A DNA stretch of 64,000 bases from Lanius collurio (GCA_020086605.1 JACBWW010000050.1:1193907-1257906); one strand, 5' to 3'; positions 61,901 through 64,000 are shown, counted from the first letter of the stretch. Notes: a model not told the origin generated them from the letters alone. A program made the numbers and translations.

Positions 61901-64000
61901 ATTTGCAAGCTATATTGTTAATGTGTTTAGGATGAGCTGTACAGAGCTGTGTGATCCATGTGTTGCTGTTTAAGTTCAATGTGTGTAGGTTGTTATCACA
62001 GGAACTCAGTTGTGTTACACCTCTCACCATTCACCAGAAGGAAAAGCATTGGTAAAAATCCAACTTTTATCTTGGTATCTCTTGTTCCCTCTTCAGCTTC
62101 CAATTGAGACATTTCTCTCTTTCCTTATTTTGGCCATCATTTTCCACAATACCTGCAGAACTCCCAAAGCCTGAAGGGAATTGGGGATTTAGATGAATGA
62201 ATGCCTGCACAACCATTTTGATGACCTTTTGTGTCTGTTGATGTACTCAACGTTTTAGCCTTGGGAAATACTTCTTTACCTATATGGCTGTGTTATACCA
62301 CTGAAATACTGATTTTTTGTTACAAAGGGGTCCTGCCTTGGAAATCATCTTTTATTTTGATGGCAAAGAACATGGTAGAATAACTGGAAGATAGGTTTTC
62401 ACCTCTCCTCTCTGTGTGCTGTGAATAAGCGTAGTTCTACTGCAGTCCTTGGAGTTATACTGAGTTGTTCCAGCTGAAATATTCATGGGATGGCTTTATC
62501 TTTCACTGGATTCCCTGGGGGTTTCACTCCTTCCTCCTGCAAAGCCAGTCTAATCTCACAACTACCTGAGAGGTGCTGAGGGAGTGTTCTCCTCACCTTT
62601 GATCCCTGCAGTTCCCCCATCCATCAGTGGGGCCGACGGGGACCTGCCTGAGGAGGTGACTGTGCTGGTGAGCAAGGAGGCAGCCATGGACTGTGTTCCC
62701 AGTGGGAGCCCTTCCCCAAGGATCACCTGGCAGAAGGATGGCCAGCTCCTGGCAGAGGATGACAAACACGTGTTTCTGTCCAATGGAAGGAAGTTACAGG
62801 TAGCTCATGGTGAAAATCTGGTTTTTGGCAACAAAAAACTCTCTGGTTTTGTTGTGTAGGAGGTATTTTCTTTCTCCTACAAGGTGCTGCAAACAAGGAG
62901 TTTTTGTCCCTTGTTCCTGTCCCTCACCTACCTGCTGCTTCTCACTCCCATGTAGTTCCCTCCCTTTGTGGGATGATGCTGTGAACTACATCAGTGAAAC
63001 CACTTGCTTTAAAATATTAACTTTTTTTGAGAAAAGAGTGAAAATAGTTCTGAAGAACTTCTCTTCCCACTGATGAATGAAATTGAATAAAACTATGAAA
63101 GCAGAGAGCTGGATTTAATCTTCTCCACTTGCTTCTTTGGCAGTGAGTTGTCTATATATTAGCTCCACAGTCATGTTTTGTCTTTTTTTGCCTTAGATTT
63201 TGAATTCCCAAATAACAGATACTGGCAGGTATGTCTGCATTGCAGAAAACATAGCTGGAAGTGCCAAGAAGTATTTTAACCTCAATGTTCACAGTAAGTA
63301 CAGTCATCCATAACTTCTGTCTTGTGTCAAATGCTGGTTTAGCTTGGCTGTGTTATTTTTAGCAGAGTGCTCAGACCCCCTGAGCTTCATTCATGTGGGT
63401 CCTACTGGGTGTGATGGAGATTCTGACAGACTGGAACTCAGTTTAAAGTACCCTGACAACACATGGCTCTTGATACCACGTGGCTTTAGCTCCTTATGCA
63501 TGTTCCAGAAAGGTGGGAATTGTTATTGAGGGAGCCTGGTGTGGTGGCTGCATTCACCCTGTTGGGGTTGCTGAGCCCTGGAATCATGAATTATAAGCAG
63601 GTTGGATTATAGTCTGTTTTGATACCTTCAGAAAATGCATTTTTTCAAAAAAATTAATGATAGAAAACGTTAAACAAAGATACACATCTTGTAAAAGCTT
63701 GGTTTTTAGAAATGTGCCCTTTGAGGTTCCTGTCTGTTCTCTACTTTTGATTTTCTTGTGGAGTTACAATAGGCTTAAAATAAATGTTGGCTTTCAGCAT
63801 CAGAAGTCTAAAACAAATAAAGACATTTTTCATAAAATAGTCTCCACCACCTTCCCTTCCATCTCCTGATAACTTCAGAAAATCAGGATATTACTAAGTA
63901 ACATTTCAGAGTAAACCCAAACTTCCCCTTCTGTTTCTGCCCACTTTCAGCTTTCCATCTGGAAGAGCAAAGAAACATCACTCTCACCAATTCCACTGCA
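4795..64000 (+). CDS. HMCN1: Hemicentin-1 gene, internal part: Ig domains 1-25 and start of 26 (47 exons, partial)
   Basis: Hemicentin-1 is a giant secreted matrix protein (VWA domain, about 44 Ig domains, nidogen G2F, thrombospondin, EGF and fibulin-type modules) that links cells and adjoining basement membranes. Forty-seven exons join in one open frame of 7,100 nt. Each Ig module is a phase 1-1 cassette with Cys, Trp and D-x-G/A-x-Y-x-C, usually opening with V-P-P. Domain order and motifs such as NPVRLECEARGIPAP, EDVKVKEKHRVTLTCEVTG and EDVTVILNSPTSLVCEAYSY match recalled vertebrate HMCN1 domain by domain, which argues against the paralogue HMCN2. All introns are GT-AG except one GC-AG. The VWA region and C-terminal modules lie outside the window. 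The span given includes introns; exons follow separately. Confidence 0.93.
5326..5453 (+). CDS. HMCN1: HMCN1 exon 1b: Ig domain 1, C-terminal half
   Basis: Acceptor cccag; completes the split Arg and reads YRMTPEGTLIIRRA, then DAGVYGC with the second Ig Cys, and ends LTYI plus one base (phase 1). Donor TTG|gtgaga. The 664-bp intron that follows is AT-rich with nothing recognisable. Confidence 0.94.
6118..6231 (+). CDS. HMCN1: HMCN1 exon 2a: Ig domain 2, N-terminal half
   Basis: Acceptor ttttag; opens E-G-P-T where most domains have V-P-P. First Cys in MECKTTGIPTP, core Trp in VTWFK. Interrupted in the Gly codon three residues after Trp (phase 1), donor AAAG|gtgtgc. The next intron (638 bp) shows nothing beyond AT-rich sequence. 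Confidence 0.94.
6870..7028 (+). CDS. HMCN1: HMCN1 exon 2b: Ig domain 2, C-terminal half
   Basis: Acceptor acttag; reads G-DLELRASAFLIID, then LDAGDYTC and TNEAGRAAGKITLDVG. The boundary codon is Ser (T|CT). Donor GCT|gtaaga. The 655-bp intron after it carries a CR1 piece at about 7199-7258. Confidence 0.95.
7199..7258 (-). mobile_element. CR1 LINE 3'-terminal stub
   Basis: gaatcacaaaatggtttggg then ttggaaggaaccttaaagcc; only about 60 bp remain. Antisense, in the intron between domains 2 and 3. Confidence 0.78.
7684..7878 (+). CDS. HMCN1: HMCN1 exon 3a: Ig domain 3, N-terminal two thirds
   Basis: Acceptor cccag. Reads S-P-P-VFTQEPG; sequon NVT in SNVTLPC; first Cys in LPCYVQGYPEP; Trp in VTWRRLD, a recognisable HMCN1 domain-3 signature. 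The exon continues unusually far, to TGALAIQ, ending with one base of an Asn codon (phase 1). Donor CAGA|gtaggt. GC-rich. The next intron (741 bp) holds a T/G-rich tract. Confidence 0.94.
8167..8289 (+). repeat. T/G-rich low-complexity tract
   Basis: About 120 bases made almost wholly of T and G in runs such as ggttttgttttt and tttgtttggttg, with almost no A or C until the closing ttttttag. It lies 330 bp upstream of exon 3b. It may be a decayed simple repeat; no element family is recognised. Confidence 0.85.
8620..8718 (+). CDS. HMCN1: HMCN1 exon 3b: Ig domain 3, C-terminal third
   Basis: Acceptor cctgtag; completes N-LWVSDEGTYVC, then EAENQFGRIQSRP and VTVTGL. Phase 1 end, donor CTGG|gtaaga. 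Only 33 residues, because the intron sits very late in the fold. The 1,383-bp intron that follows contains one CR1 and a chance ORF. Confidence 0.95.
9163..9398 (-). mobile_element. CR1 LINE 3' fragment
   Basis: Starts cacagaatcccagaatgg, passes ggctgggacaccttccacta and agccacagcttctctgggc, and ends tctcatctaaccctac. Antisense, between exons 3b and 4a. Confidence 0.88.
10102..10229 (+). CDS. HMCN1: HMCN1 exon 4a: Ig domain 4, N-terminal half
   Basis: Acceptor gttcaag; reads V-T-P-LIGASPATANVIEG, Cys in LPCVLLAGNPIPE, Trp in RRWIKNSVV. The double Arg before Trp and the LLAGNPIPE loop, one residue longer than in neighbours, are typical of this HMCN1 domain. Ends in phase 0, donor GTG|gtaaga. 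The 1,645-bp intron that follows holds only a short CR1 stub. Confidence 0.94.
10789..10836 (+). mobile_element. CR1 LINE terminal stub
   Basis: About 50 bp matching the last part of CR1 (gtcccttccaacccaaacca, then a degenerate gattct). Sense orientation. Too short to assign a subfamily. Confidence 0.65.
11875..12019 (+). CDS. HMCN1: HMCN1 exon 4b: Ig domain 4, C-terminal half
   Basis: Acceptor tggcag; LVPNPYVSVRSDGSLHLERV, then DGGDYTC and AGTSNSTTTVHVF, with sequon NST. Strongly GC-rich at third positions, unlike exon 4a. Ends in phase 1, donor TTTG|gtgagc. The following 1,257-bp intron shows nothing recognisable apart from a small imperfect duplication near 12615-12649. Confidence 0.95.
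13277..13389 (+). CDS. HMCN1: HMCN1 exon 5a: Ig domain 5, N-terminal half
   Basis: Acceptor ttgtag; V-L-P-VIQHGQQIFSTIEG, Cys in LPCKASGVPKP, Trp in IVWSK. Ends in phase 0 two residues after Trp, donor AAG|gtaatc. The 1,106-bp intron that follows holds a poly-T run of about 20 at 14201-14219 and nothing else recognised. Confidence 0.95.
14496..14655 (+). CDS. HMCN1: HMCN1 exon 5b: Ig domain 5, C-terminal half
   Basis: Acceptor ccacag; KGAVILPSNVRFSTGSDGSL, then VVSPGGEESGEYVC and TNTAGYATRKVQLTVY. The SPGGEESGEYVCTATNTAGYA stretch is nearly identical to recalled HMCN1. Phase 1 end, donor TATG|gtgggt. The 735-bp intron that follows has nothing recognised. Confidence 0.96.
15391..15565 (+). 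CDS. HMCN1: HMCN1 exon 6a: Ig domain 6, N-terminal part
   Basis: Acceptor ttatag; V-K-P-RVSRPGDQQG, then EVSVIAGEDVTLPCEV with the first Cys, and PPPIITWAKEMQLISPFSP. Ends in phase 2 inside Arg, the same place and phase as the intron in domain 1. Donor AAG|gtaaca. The 2,253-bp intron that follows holds chance ORFs but no repeat or gene I can identify. Confidence 0.95.
17819..17946 (+). CDS. HMCN1: HMCN1 exon 6b: Ig domain 6, C-terminal part
   Basis: Acceptor ttccag; HTFLPSGSMKISET, then DTGMYIC and TNIAGNVTQSVKLSVH, with sequon NVT. Phase 1 end, donor CATG|gtgagt. The 1,302-bp intron that follows ends with a long CR1 lying close to exon 7. Confidence 0.95.
18797..19188 (-). mobile_element. 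CR1 LINE 3' fragment, about 390 bp
   Basis: Degenerate aggatcataaaaagctttg start, then gggcagggacaccttccact, acttccagggatggggcagc, agtccctctccagctctcct and aggctgaacactgccagc. Antisense. It ends about 60 bp before the domain-7 exon, so the branch-point region must fall in the short unique gap. Confidence 0.88.
19249..19521 (+). CDS. HMCN1: HMCN1 exon 7: complete Ig domain 7 (single exon)
   Basis: Acceptor ttcttcag. One 273-nt phase 1-1 exon with a whole domain: V-P-P-RIQRGPRVLKVQAGQ, Cys in LPCSAQGVPAP, Trp in VSWFRGRS, then DAGLYTC and TNDAGSDTVEVTVQVQ. Strongly GC-rich. The C'-D region diverges more from recalled HMCN1 than the rest. Donor CAAG|gtactt. The 909-bp intron that follows contains a 20-bp tandem duplication near 20251-20290. 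Confidence 0.95.
20251..20290 (+). repeat. Short tandem repeat, about 20-bp unit, two copies
   Basis: The unit tgtatagttgtatacatagt is followed by a near-identical second copy. AT-rich and palindromic in part (gtatac). Intronic, with no sign of function. Confidence 0.8.
20431..20526 (+). CDS. HMCN1: HMCN1 exon 8a: Ig domain 8, N-terminal third
   Basis: Acceptor tttcag; E-S-P-TIEDLEPPFNSPF then ERVANQRIAFPCPAK. The intron falls four residues after the first Cys, in a Gly codon (phase 1), the same site as in domain 21. Donor AAAG|gtgagt. The 377-bp intron that follows has nothing recognised. Confidence 0.95.
20904..21098 (+). CDS. HMCN1: HMCN1 exon 8b: Ig domain 8, C-terminal two thirds
   Basis: Acceptor ttgcag; G-IPKPAIKWLRNGRELTG, then LGDGTLLVIAALTP, DSGDYVC and ANEAGSTQRRYSLKVH. 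Much more GC-rich than exon 8a. Phase 1 end, donor CATG|gtaaat. The 1,004-bp intron that follows shows nothing recognisable. Confidence 0.96.
22103..22233 (+). CDS. HMCN1: HMCN1 exon 9a: Ig domain 9, N-terminal half
   Basis: Acceptor cttgcag; V-P-P-EIRDQDRVTNTSVVV with sequon NTS; Cys in LFCEVTGNPFP; Trp in ISWYKDDIQ. Ends in phase 0, donor CAG|gtatgt. The 624-bp intron that follows has nothing recognised. Confidence 0.95.
22858..23005 (+). CDS. HMCN1: HMCN1 exon 9b: Ig domain 9, C-terminal half
   Basis: Acceptor ctctaag; VVESSALQILHNGKILKLLK, then DAGQYSC and INVAGSSEKLFNLHIL. Phase 1 end, donor CTTG|gttagt. The 468-bp intron that follows has nothing recognised. Confidence 0.95.
23474..23600 (+). 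CDS. HMCN1: HMCN1 exon 10a: Ig domain 10, N-terminal half
   Basis: Acceptor tttaaag; V-P-P-SITGADTPGEVAVILN, Cys in LECRAKGFPAP, Trp in IHWFKDG. Ends in phase 2 inside Lys, donor CAA|gtgagt. The 1,043-bp intron that follows carries an AT-rich TA/TG patch near 24003-24065 and nothing else recognised. Confidence 0.95.
24644..24798 (+). CDS. HMCN1: HMCN1 exon 10b: Ig domain 10, C-terminal half
   Basis: Acceptor tttcag; completes K-PLFLGDPNVELLERDQVL, then DKGRYQC and TNTAGKQVKEVRLIVH. The FLGDPNVELL run is a strong HMCN1 match. Phase 1 end, donor CACG|gtaggt. The 1,924-bp intron that follows shows nothing recognisable. Confidence 0.96.
26723..27001 (+). CDS. HMCN1: HMCN1 exon 11: complete Ig domain 11 (single exon)
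   Basis: Acceptor aactag. One 279-nt exon: V-P-P-SIKGGNITTEVSVLLNN (sequon NIT), Cys in LECETKGIPVP, Trp in ITWYKDGQ, SPQALYVDRGQFLQIPRAQ, then DSAQYSC with Ala in place of the usual Gly, ending FHVDVY. Donor TACG|gtgagg. The 788-bp intron that follows holds one CR1. Confidence 0.96.
27179..27424 (-). mobile_element. CR1 LINE 3' fragment
   Basis: ctggaatcatagaatggtgt, then gggcagggacaccttccac and agccacagcttctctgggta, to a tgtaactctgtcctccc end. Antisense, about 180 bp downstream of exon 11. Confidence 0.88.
27790..28071 (+). CDS. HMCN1: HMCN1 exon 12: complete Ig domain 12 (single exon)
   Basis: Acceptor cctgcag. V-P-P-VIEGDADTAQSKQVVAG, Cys in LECKAAGNPPP, Trp in LTWLKD, GGKQLEILNTVEA, then DRGQYWC and TSIAGEQEIKYDVEIL. 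Ends in phase 1, donor TTAG|gtgtgt. The 965-bp intron that follows shows nothing recognisable. Confidence 0.96.
29037..29145 (+). CDS. HMCN1: HMCN1 exon 13a: Ig domain 13, N-terminal third
   Basis: Acceptor cttacag; V-P-P-FVEGGDELLDYIVILHN, Cys in LDCSARGTPSPTI. The intron interrupts the Thr codon immediately before the core Trp (phase 2). Donor CAC|gtaagg. The 560-bp intron that follows has nothing recognised. Confidence 0.94.
29706..29875 (+). CDS. HMCN1: HMCN1 exon 13b: Ig domain 13, C-terminal two thirds
   Basis: Acceptor ttggtag; T-WFKDDQPVGEEADYKVLL, then DSGRYKC and ANKAGEHEKEFDVTVH. Phase 1 end, donor CACG|gtaggt. The 296-bp intron that follows, among the shortest here, holds a 57-bp CR1 remnant. 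Confidence 0.95.
30008..30064 (-). mobile_element. CR1 LINE terminal stub, internally deleted
   Basis: gaatcgtagaacggtttggg joined directly to catggcagggacaccttcc; the intervening bases usual in CR1 (gggaccttaaagcccatc) are missing. Antisense. Confidence 0.78.
30172..30326 (+). CDS. HMCN1: HMCN1 exon 14a: Ig domain 14, N-terminal half
   Basis: Acceptor ttttgcag; V-P-P-AIKSAGPSERAVVLHKP, Cys in LQCIASGIPSP, Trp in ITWLKDGQPVNTARGNIR. Ends in phase 0, donor AGA|gtaagc. The 756-bp intron that follows ends with a short tandem repeat just before exon 14b. Confidence 0.95.
31006..31058 (+). repeat. Short tandem repeat, about 19-bp unit, nearly three copies
   Basis: Units read agtggtgtcacacgagggca, atggtgtcacatgaggat and agtggtgtcacacag. 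The array ends about 25 bp upstream of the exon 14b acceptor, so length changes would alter spacing to the branch-point region. Confidence 0.8.
31083..31206 (+). CDS. HMCN1: HMCN1 exon 14b: Ig domain 14, C-terminal half
   Basis: Acceptor ggaacag; LEASGRVLQLGKALPG, then DAARYTC (Ala for Gly) and TNAAGEAQQHTRLHVH. Very GC-rich, unlike 14a. Phase 1 end, donor CACG|gtaatg. The 1,293-bp intron that follows has nothing recognised. Confidence 0.95.
32500..32601 (+). CDS. HMCN1: HMCN1 exon 15a: Ig domain 15, N-terminal third
   Basis: Acceptor tttcccag; E-P-P-SLENAGKTLNETVVV with sequon NET; Cys in LECRASGNPLP. Ends in phase 1 in the Ala codon nine residues after Cys, donor CCAG|gtatcc. The 1,768-bp intron that follows is AT-rich with one CR1. 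Confidence 0.95.
33905..34016 (-). mobile_element. CR1 LINE terminal fragment with a duplicated end
   Basis: tccctggatgg occurs twice, 29 bases apart, before tttgggttggaagggacctc and gggcagggacaccttc. Antisense; about 350 bp upstream of exon 15b. Confidence 0.8.
34370..34522 (+). CDS. HMCN1: HMCN1 exon 15b: Ig domain 15, C-terminal two thirds (short)
   Basis: Acceptor ccccgcag; A-ISWSKDGRVLGDRGQVL, then DSGLYRC and ANAAGTAELLYSLQVH. GC-rich. The segment between strands C and E is about eight residues shorter than I recall for vertebrate HMCN1 here, making domain 15 the shortest (85 residues). Phase 1 end, donor CATG|gtgagt. The 3,028-bp intron that follows holds three CR1 pieces. Confidence 0.93.
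34536..34806 (-). mobile_element. CR1 LINE 3' fragment of a different subfamily
   Basis: Contains catcgagtccagctgttccc, ccatgtcttcaagtgccac, gggatggggactccaccact and cctaatatccaaattaacct, typical of CR1 members other than the abundant one in this window. Antisense, starting about 14 bp after exon 15b. Confidence 0.8.
34899..35175 (-). mobile_element. CR1 LINE 3' fragment
   Basis: tcacagaatcccagaatggt, tgggttggaagggacctt, cttggacacttccagggatc and atatcccatctaaccctgcc. Antisense. Second of two adjacent CR1 pieces from different subfamilies. Confidence 0.9.
36590..36740 (-). mobile_element. CR1 LINE 3' fragment
   Basis: aatcacagaatcatgggatg, ggaagtgaccttaaagcc, gggctgggacaccttccact and ggggcagccacaacctgag. 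Antisense; truncated. The rest of this 3-kb intron shows nothing recognised. Confidence 0.87.
37551..37702 (+). CDS. HMCN1: HMCN1 exon 16a: Ig domain 16, N-terminal half
   Basis: Acceptor tttttcag; V-P-P-SISGSSDMVTVVVNNP, Cys in LECEARGIPAP, Trp in LTWLKDGSPVYSVSNGLQ. A very strong HMCN1 match. Ends in phase 0, donor CAG|gtaccg, at the same aligned site as domain 14. The 736-bp intron that follows has a 137-codon chance ORF and nothing else. Confidence 0.96.
38439..38562 (+). CDS. HMCN1: HMCN1 exon 16b: Ig domain 16, C-terminal half
   Basis: Acceptor cgttgcag; VLSGGRVLALPSAQLS, then DTGTYTC and VNAAGESQRDIDLRVY. Phase 1 end, donor TATG|gtgagt. The 3,093-bp intron that follows holds a TA-rich repeat at its start and a sense CR1 at its very end, with nothing recognised between. 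Confidence 0.96.
38699..38797 (+). repeat. TA microsatellite inside a 36-bp direct duplication
   Basis: tttatggaaattgatatata occurs twice, 36 bases apart. The second copy expands into about 50 bases of (TA)n interrupted by tg (tgtatatgtatatatatatg). Intronic. Confidence 0.9.
41406..41649 (+). mobile_element. CR1 LINE 3' end in sense orientation, abutting exon 17a
   Basis: gacaagaggaaacagcctca, ttagatattaggaaaaattt, gctctggcacagctgcccag, gaatggttggactcgaggg and agaggcttttccaaggtaac, then a tgtgtgattgtgt tail like CR1's terminal attctgtgattctgtg. The tail runs to within about 6 bp of exon 17a. Confidence 0.87.
41656..41831 (+). CDS. HMCN1: HMCN1 exon 17a: Ig domain 17, N-terminal two thirds
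   Basis: Acceptor tgttgcag, next to the CR1 3' tail. V-P-P-DIVGEEQNVSVLLGQ (sequon NVS), Cys in LRCRGSAVPPP, Trp in LAWLRDGRPLLEKPG, ending GDGSVLK in phase 0. Very GC-rich. Donor AAG|gtaaac. The 702-bp intron that follows shows nothing recognised. Confidence 0.96.
42534..42630 (+). CDS. HMCN1: HMCN1 exon 17b: Ig domain 17, C-terminal third
   Basis: Acceptor tccccag; IEGAQVQDTGRYTCEATN then VAGKTEKNYNVNIW, almost identical to recalled HMCN1. AT-rich, in sharp contrast to exon 17a. Phase 1 end, donor TGGG|gtaaga. The 2,067-bp intron that follows holds one CR1. Confidence 0.96.
42903..42992 (+). mobile_element. CR1 LINE 3'-terminal fragment
   Basis: ttgctcatggcagagggttg, gatgatcttgaaggtctctt and an end with tggttctatgatg. 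Sense orientation; a less common 3' variant. Confidence 0.82.
44698..44820 (+). CDS. HMCN1: HMCN1 exon 18a: Ig domain 18, N-terminal half
   Basis: Acceptor tttgcag; V-S-P-SISGSDGSSQLTVTEG, Cys in LICESSGIPPP, Trp in LTWKKN. Ends in phase 1 in a Gly codon, donor AATG|gtgggt. The 1,756-bp intron that follows holds one rearranged CR1. Confidence 0.95.
45207..45278 (+). mobile_element. CR1 LINE 3'-terminal fragment with an internal micro-inversion
   Basis: Reads as a sense CR1 end (ttgctcatggcaggggattg, gatgatcttt), but the next 21 bases (45241-45261) are the exact reverse complement of the expected segment. The sense pattern then resumes with cattctgggatt. Confidence 0.82.
46577..46738 (+). CDS. 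HMCN1: HMCN1 exon 18b: Ig domain 18, C-terminal half
   Basis: Acceptor cttgcag; G-SPVVPEPSGRVRVLSGG, AVANRSDAASYTC (sequon NRS; Ala where Gly is usual), then SNVAGSATKEYSLQVY. The last base A makes the next codon Thr. Donor ACA|gtaagt. The 642-bp intron that follows has nothing recognised. Confidence 0.96.
47381..47662 (+). CDS. HMCN1: HMCN1 exon 19: complete Ig domain 19 (single exon)
   Basis: Acceptor ttccctag. T-R-P-TISNSGPHPSEVVVTQG, Cys in LECEAQGIPEP, Trp in VTWLKDGRALGSGRD, GGRVLRLERVQVS, then DTGHYVC and TNAAGLADRKYDLSVH. Very GC-rich. Phase 1-1, 282 nt, donor CACG|gtgagt. The 417-bp intron that follows has nothing recognised. Confidence 0.96.
48080..48247 (+). CDS. HMCN1: HMCN1 exon 20a: Ig domain 20, N-terminal two thirds
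   Basis: Acceptor gctgtag; V-P-P-SIGGYLQLPENISIVEK (sequon NIS), Cys in LVCEASGIPLP, Trp in ITWLKNGSPITLNSSVRILS (sequon NSS). Ends in phase 1 in the first Gly of GGR, donor TCAG|gtacag. The 2,668-bp intron that follows holds a CR1 and a minisatellite at its end. Confidence 0.96.
49327..49441 (-). mobile_element. CR1 LINE 3'-terminal fragment, divergent subfamily
   Basis: catggaatcacagaatgtcc, gagctggaaggggcctacaa, ccatccagtctaactcct and ccctgcacaggacacccca. Antisense; a different CR1 subfamily from most in this window. Confidence 0.8.
50597..50889 (+). repeat. Minisatellite, 46-49 bp unit, six full copies, next to exon 20b
   Basis: Six head-to-tail units begin at 50597, 50646, 50695, 50744, 50790 and 50836, with a partial seventh from 50882. 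The first three are 49 bp, the last three 46 bp with a shortened ggtca/gggca end. Each contains ccctgcccagc followed by ctgggat. The array stops 26 bp before the exon. Confidence 0.95.
50916..51029 (+). CDS. HMCN1: HMCN1 exon 20b: Ig domain 20, C-terminal third
   Basis: Acceptor tgtctcag; G-GRTLRLSPAGVA, then HEGHYTC (His for the usual Asp) and TNAAGEARKDFHLSVL. Very GC-rich. Phase 1 end, donor CTGG|gtgagt. The acceptor tract is squeezed into the 26 bp between the minisatellite and the exon. The 2,383-bp intron that follows holds one CR1 and a duplicated segment near its end. Confidence 0.95.
51188..51527 (-). mobile_element. CR1 LINE 3' fragment, about 340 bp
   Basis: tagaatcatagaaacctgga, ggccttgggcacttccagg, ccctctccagctctcttgg and agagccttctcttctccagg. 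Antisense. Confidence 0.87.
53252..53353 (+). repeat. Intronic segment A, duplicated about 1.1 kb downstream
   Basis: About 100 bases aligning nearly without gaps to 54351-54453; shared blocks include gagttt-ttttcc, ggctcatcc and aggatca-caagcagc. Each copy precedes an Ig exon (21a here). Not a CR1 pattern; family unknown. Confidence 0.6.
53413..53499 (+). CDS. HMCN1: HMCN1 exon 21a: Ig domain 21, N-terminal third
   Basis: Acceptor gttgcag; V-P-P-GIVGENTLEDVKVKEK, then LTCEVT and one base of Gly (phase 1), donor ACAG|gtaaaa. At 87 nt it is the shortest complete exon. The intron lies four residues after Cys, as in domain 8. The 311-bp intron that follows has nothing recognised. Confidence 0.95.
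53811..54002 (+). CDS. HMCN1: HMCN1 exon 21b: Ig domain 21, C-terminal two thirds
   Basis: Acceptor catcaag with a weak pyrimidine tract; G-NPVPQVTWLKDGQALAEA, SGRSLQISEAQLP, then DTGRYTC and SNAAGDRSKTYSLNVL. GC-rich. Phase 1 end, donor CTTG|gtgagc. The 715-bp intron that follows carries duplicated segment B. Confidence 0.94.
54351..54453 (+). repeat. Intronic segment B, copy of segment A
   Basis: Partner of 53252-53353, same orientation, roughly 70% identical by eye, about 265 bp upstream of exon 22a. Confidence 0.6.
54718..54891 (+). CDS. HMCN1: HMCN1 exon 22a: Ig domain 22, N-terminal two thirds
   Basis: Acceptor tcccag; V-A-P-SIVGADSQGNAEDVTVIL, NSPTSLVCEAYSYPPATI with the first Cys, Trp in ITWLKDGNPLESSRNIRILP. 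Nearly identical to recalled HMCN1. Phase 1 end in the first Gly of GGR, donor CCAG|gtaaac. The 936-bp intron that follows holds a CR1. Confidence 0.96.
54996..55176 (+). mobile_element. CR1 LINE 3' fragment
   Basis: actggcacagggtgtccaga, gtccaaggccaggctggatg, gtggaaggtgtcccttgccc and tttcaacccaaaccattctg. Sense orientation, about 100 bp after exon 22a. Confidence 0.9.
55828..55941 (+). CDS. HMCN1: HMCN1 exon 22b: Ig domain 22, C-terminal third
   Basis: Acceptor ttggcag; G-GRTLQILNAQQDSAGRYTC, then TNEAGKALRHYEVKVY. Phase 1; the last base A makes the next codon Ile. Donor ACA|gtatgg. The 1,412-bp intron that follows shows nothing recognised. Confidence 0.96.
57354..57499 (+). CDS. HMCN1: HMCN1 exon 23a: Ig domain 23, N-terminal half, with a GC donor
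   Basis: Acceptor gtgcag; I-P-P-TIAKGDVSGTGLSPKEV, VNHSLTLECEAHAIP (sequon NHS), Trp in ISWYKDGQ. Ends in phase 0. The only junction that restores the domain is CAG|gccagt, a GC donor; the nearest GT, five bases on, shifts the frame to a stop. The 1,588-bp intron that follows is GC-rich early, with one CR1 and several chance ORFs. Confidence 0.93.
58450..58536 (-). mobile_element. CR1 LINE 3'-terminal fragment
   Basis: ggcatggtttgggttggaag, cacctcaaagcccatccag and gggtagagacacctctccct. Antisense, inside the GC-AG intron. Confidence 0.82.
59088..59238 (+). CDS. HMCN1: HMCN1 exon 23b: Ig domain 23, C-terminal half
   Basis: Acceptor cattgcag; PLQGDEHVLIQDSGHTLHI, KEAQVSDTGRYTC, then SNIAGEDELEFDVNIQ. 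A strong HMCN1 match. Phase 1 end, donor CAAG|gtaaaa. The 687-bp intron that follows has nothing recognised. Confidence 0.96.
59926..60129 (+). CDS. HMCN1: HMCN1 exon 24a: Ig domain 24, N-terminal two thirds (long leader)
   Basis: Acceptor gttgtag; V-P-P-SFQKPYREWEAG, NMVDAEGGGENKDVIVNN, Cys in LYCETNAVPPP, Trp in LTWFKDGHPLSSSDRVLVLP. The insertion before the A' strand makes domain 24 the longest (106 residues), as I recall for HMCN1. Phase 1 end in GGR, donor CCAG|gtgggt. A CR1 starts about 36 bp into the 1,564-bp intron that follows. Confidence 0.96.
60166..60590 (+). mobile_element. CR1 LINE 3' fragment, about 425 bp
   Basis: gaaaggctgggagagttggg, tggccttccagtgcctgaag, ggcacagggtgcccagagaa, gtccctgcccatggcagggg and ccaaaccattttatgattct. 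The longest sense CR1 here, with an intact-looking 3' end. Its start is uncertain. Confidence 0.9.
60778..60911 (-). mobile_element. CR1 LINE 3'-terminal fragment
   Basis: tcatggaatcgcagaaggat, tcaaggcccatctcattcca and ggcagggacaccttccacta. Antisense. With the preceding sense copy it forms an inverted CR1 pair about 190 bp apart. Confidence 0.85.
61694..61807 (+). CDS. HMCN1: HMCN1 exon 24b: Ig domain 24, C-terminal third
   Basis: Acceptor gtttgcag; G-GRVLQIARARA, GDAGRYAC, then VNEAGQDSIHYDVRVL. Extremely GC-rich, whereas 24a is not. The final base T makes the next codon Phe, so domain 25 opens F-P-P. Donor CTCT|gtgagc. The 804-bp intron that follows has nothing recognised. Confidence 0.95.
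62612..62799 (+). CDS. HMCN1: HMCN1 exon 25a: Ig domain 25, N-terminal two thirds
   Basis: Acceptor cctgcag; F-P-P-SISGADGDLPEEVTVLVS, Cys in MDCVPSGSPSP, Trp in ITWQKDGQLLAEDDKHVFLS, ending NGRKLQ in phase 0. Donor CAG|gtagct. The intron site matches domain 17. The 397-bp intron that follows has nothing recognised. Confidence 0.96.
63197..63293 (+). CDS. HMCN1: HMCN1 exon 25b: Ig domain 25, C-terminal third
   Basis: Acceptor ccttag; ILNSQITDTGRYVCIAEN then IAGSAKKYFNLNVH. Nearly identical to recalled HMCN1. Phase 1 end; the last base A joins the next exon. Donor ACA|gtaagt. The 657-bp intron that follows has nothing recognised. Confidence 0.96.
63951..64000 (+). CDS. HMCN1: HMCN1 exon 26a, start only: Ig domain 26 (cut by window edge)
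   Basis: Acceptor cactttcag; with the carried-over A it reads TFHLEEQRNITLTNSTA in frame to the edge, with two sequons (NIT and NST). It lacks the usual V-P-P and is about three residues shorter than recalled HMCN1 before the aligned N-x-T, so the call rests on phase, acceptor and position. The only nearby alternative acceptor (63909) gives an immediate stop. Confidence 0.72.
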
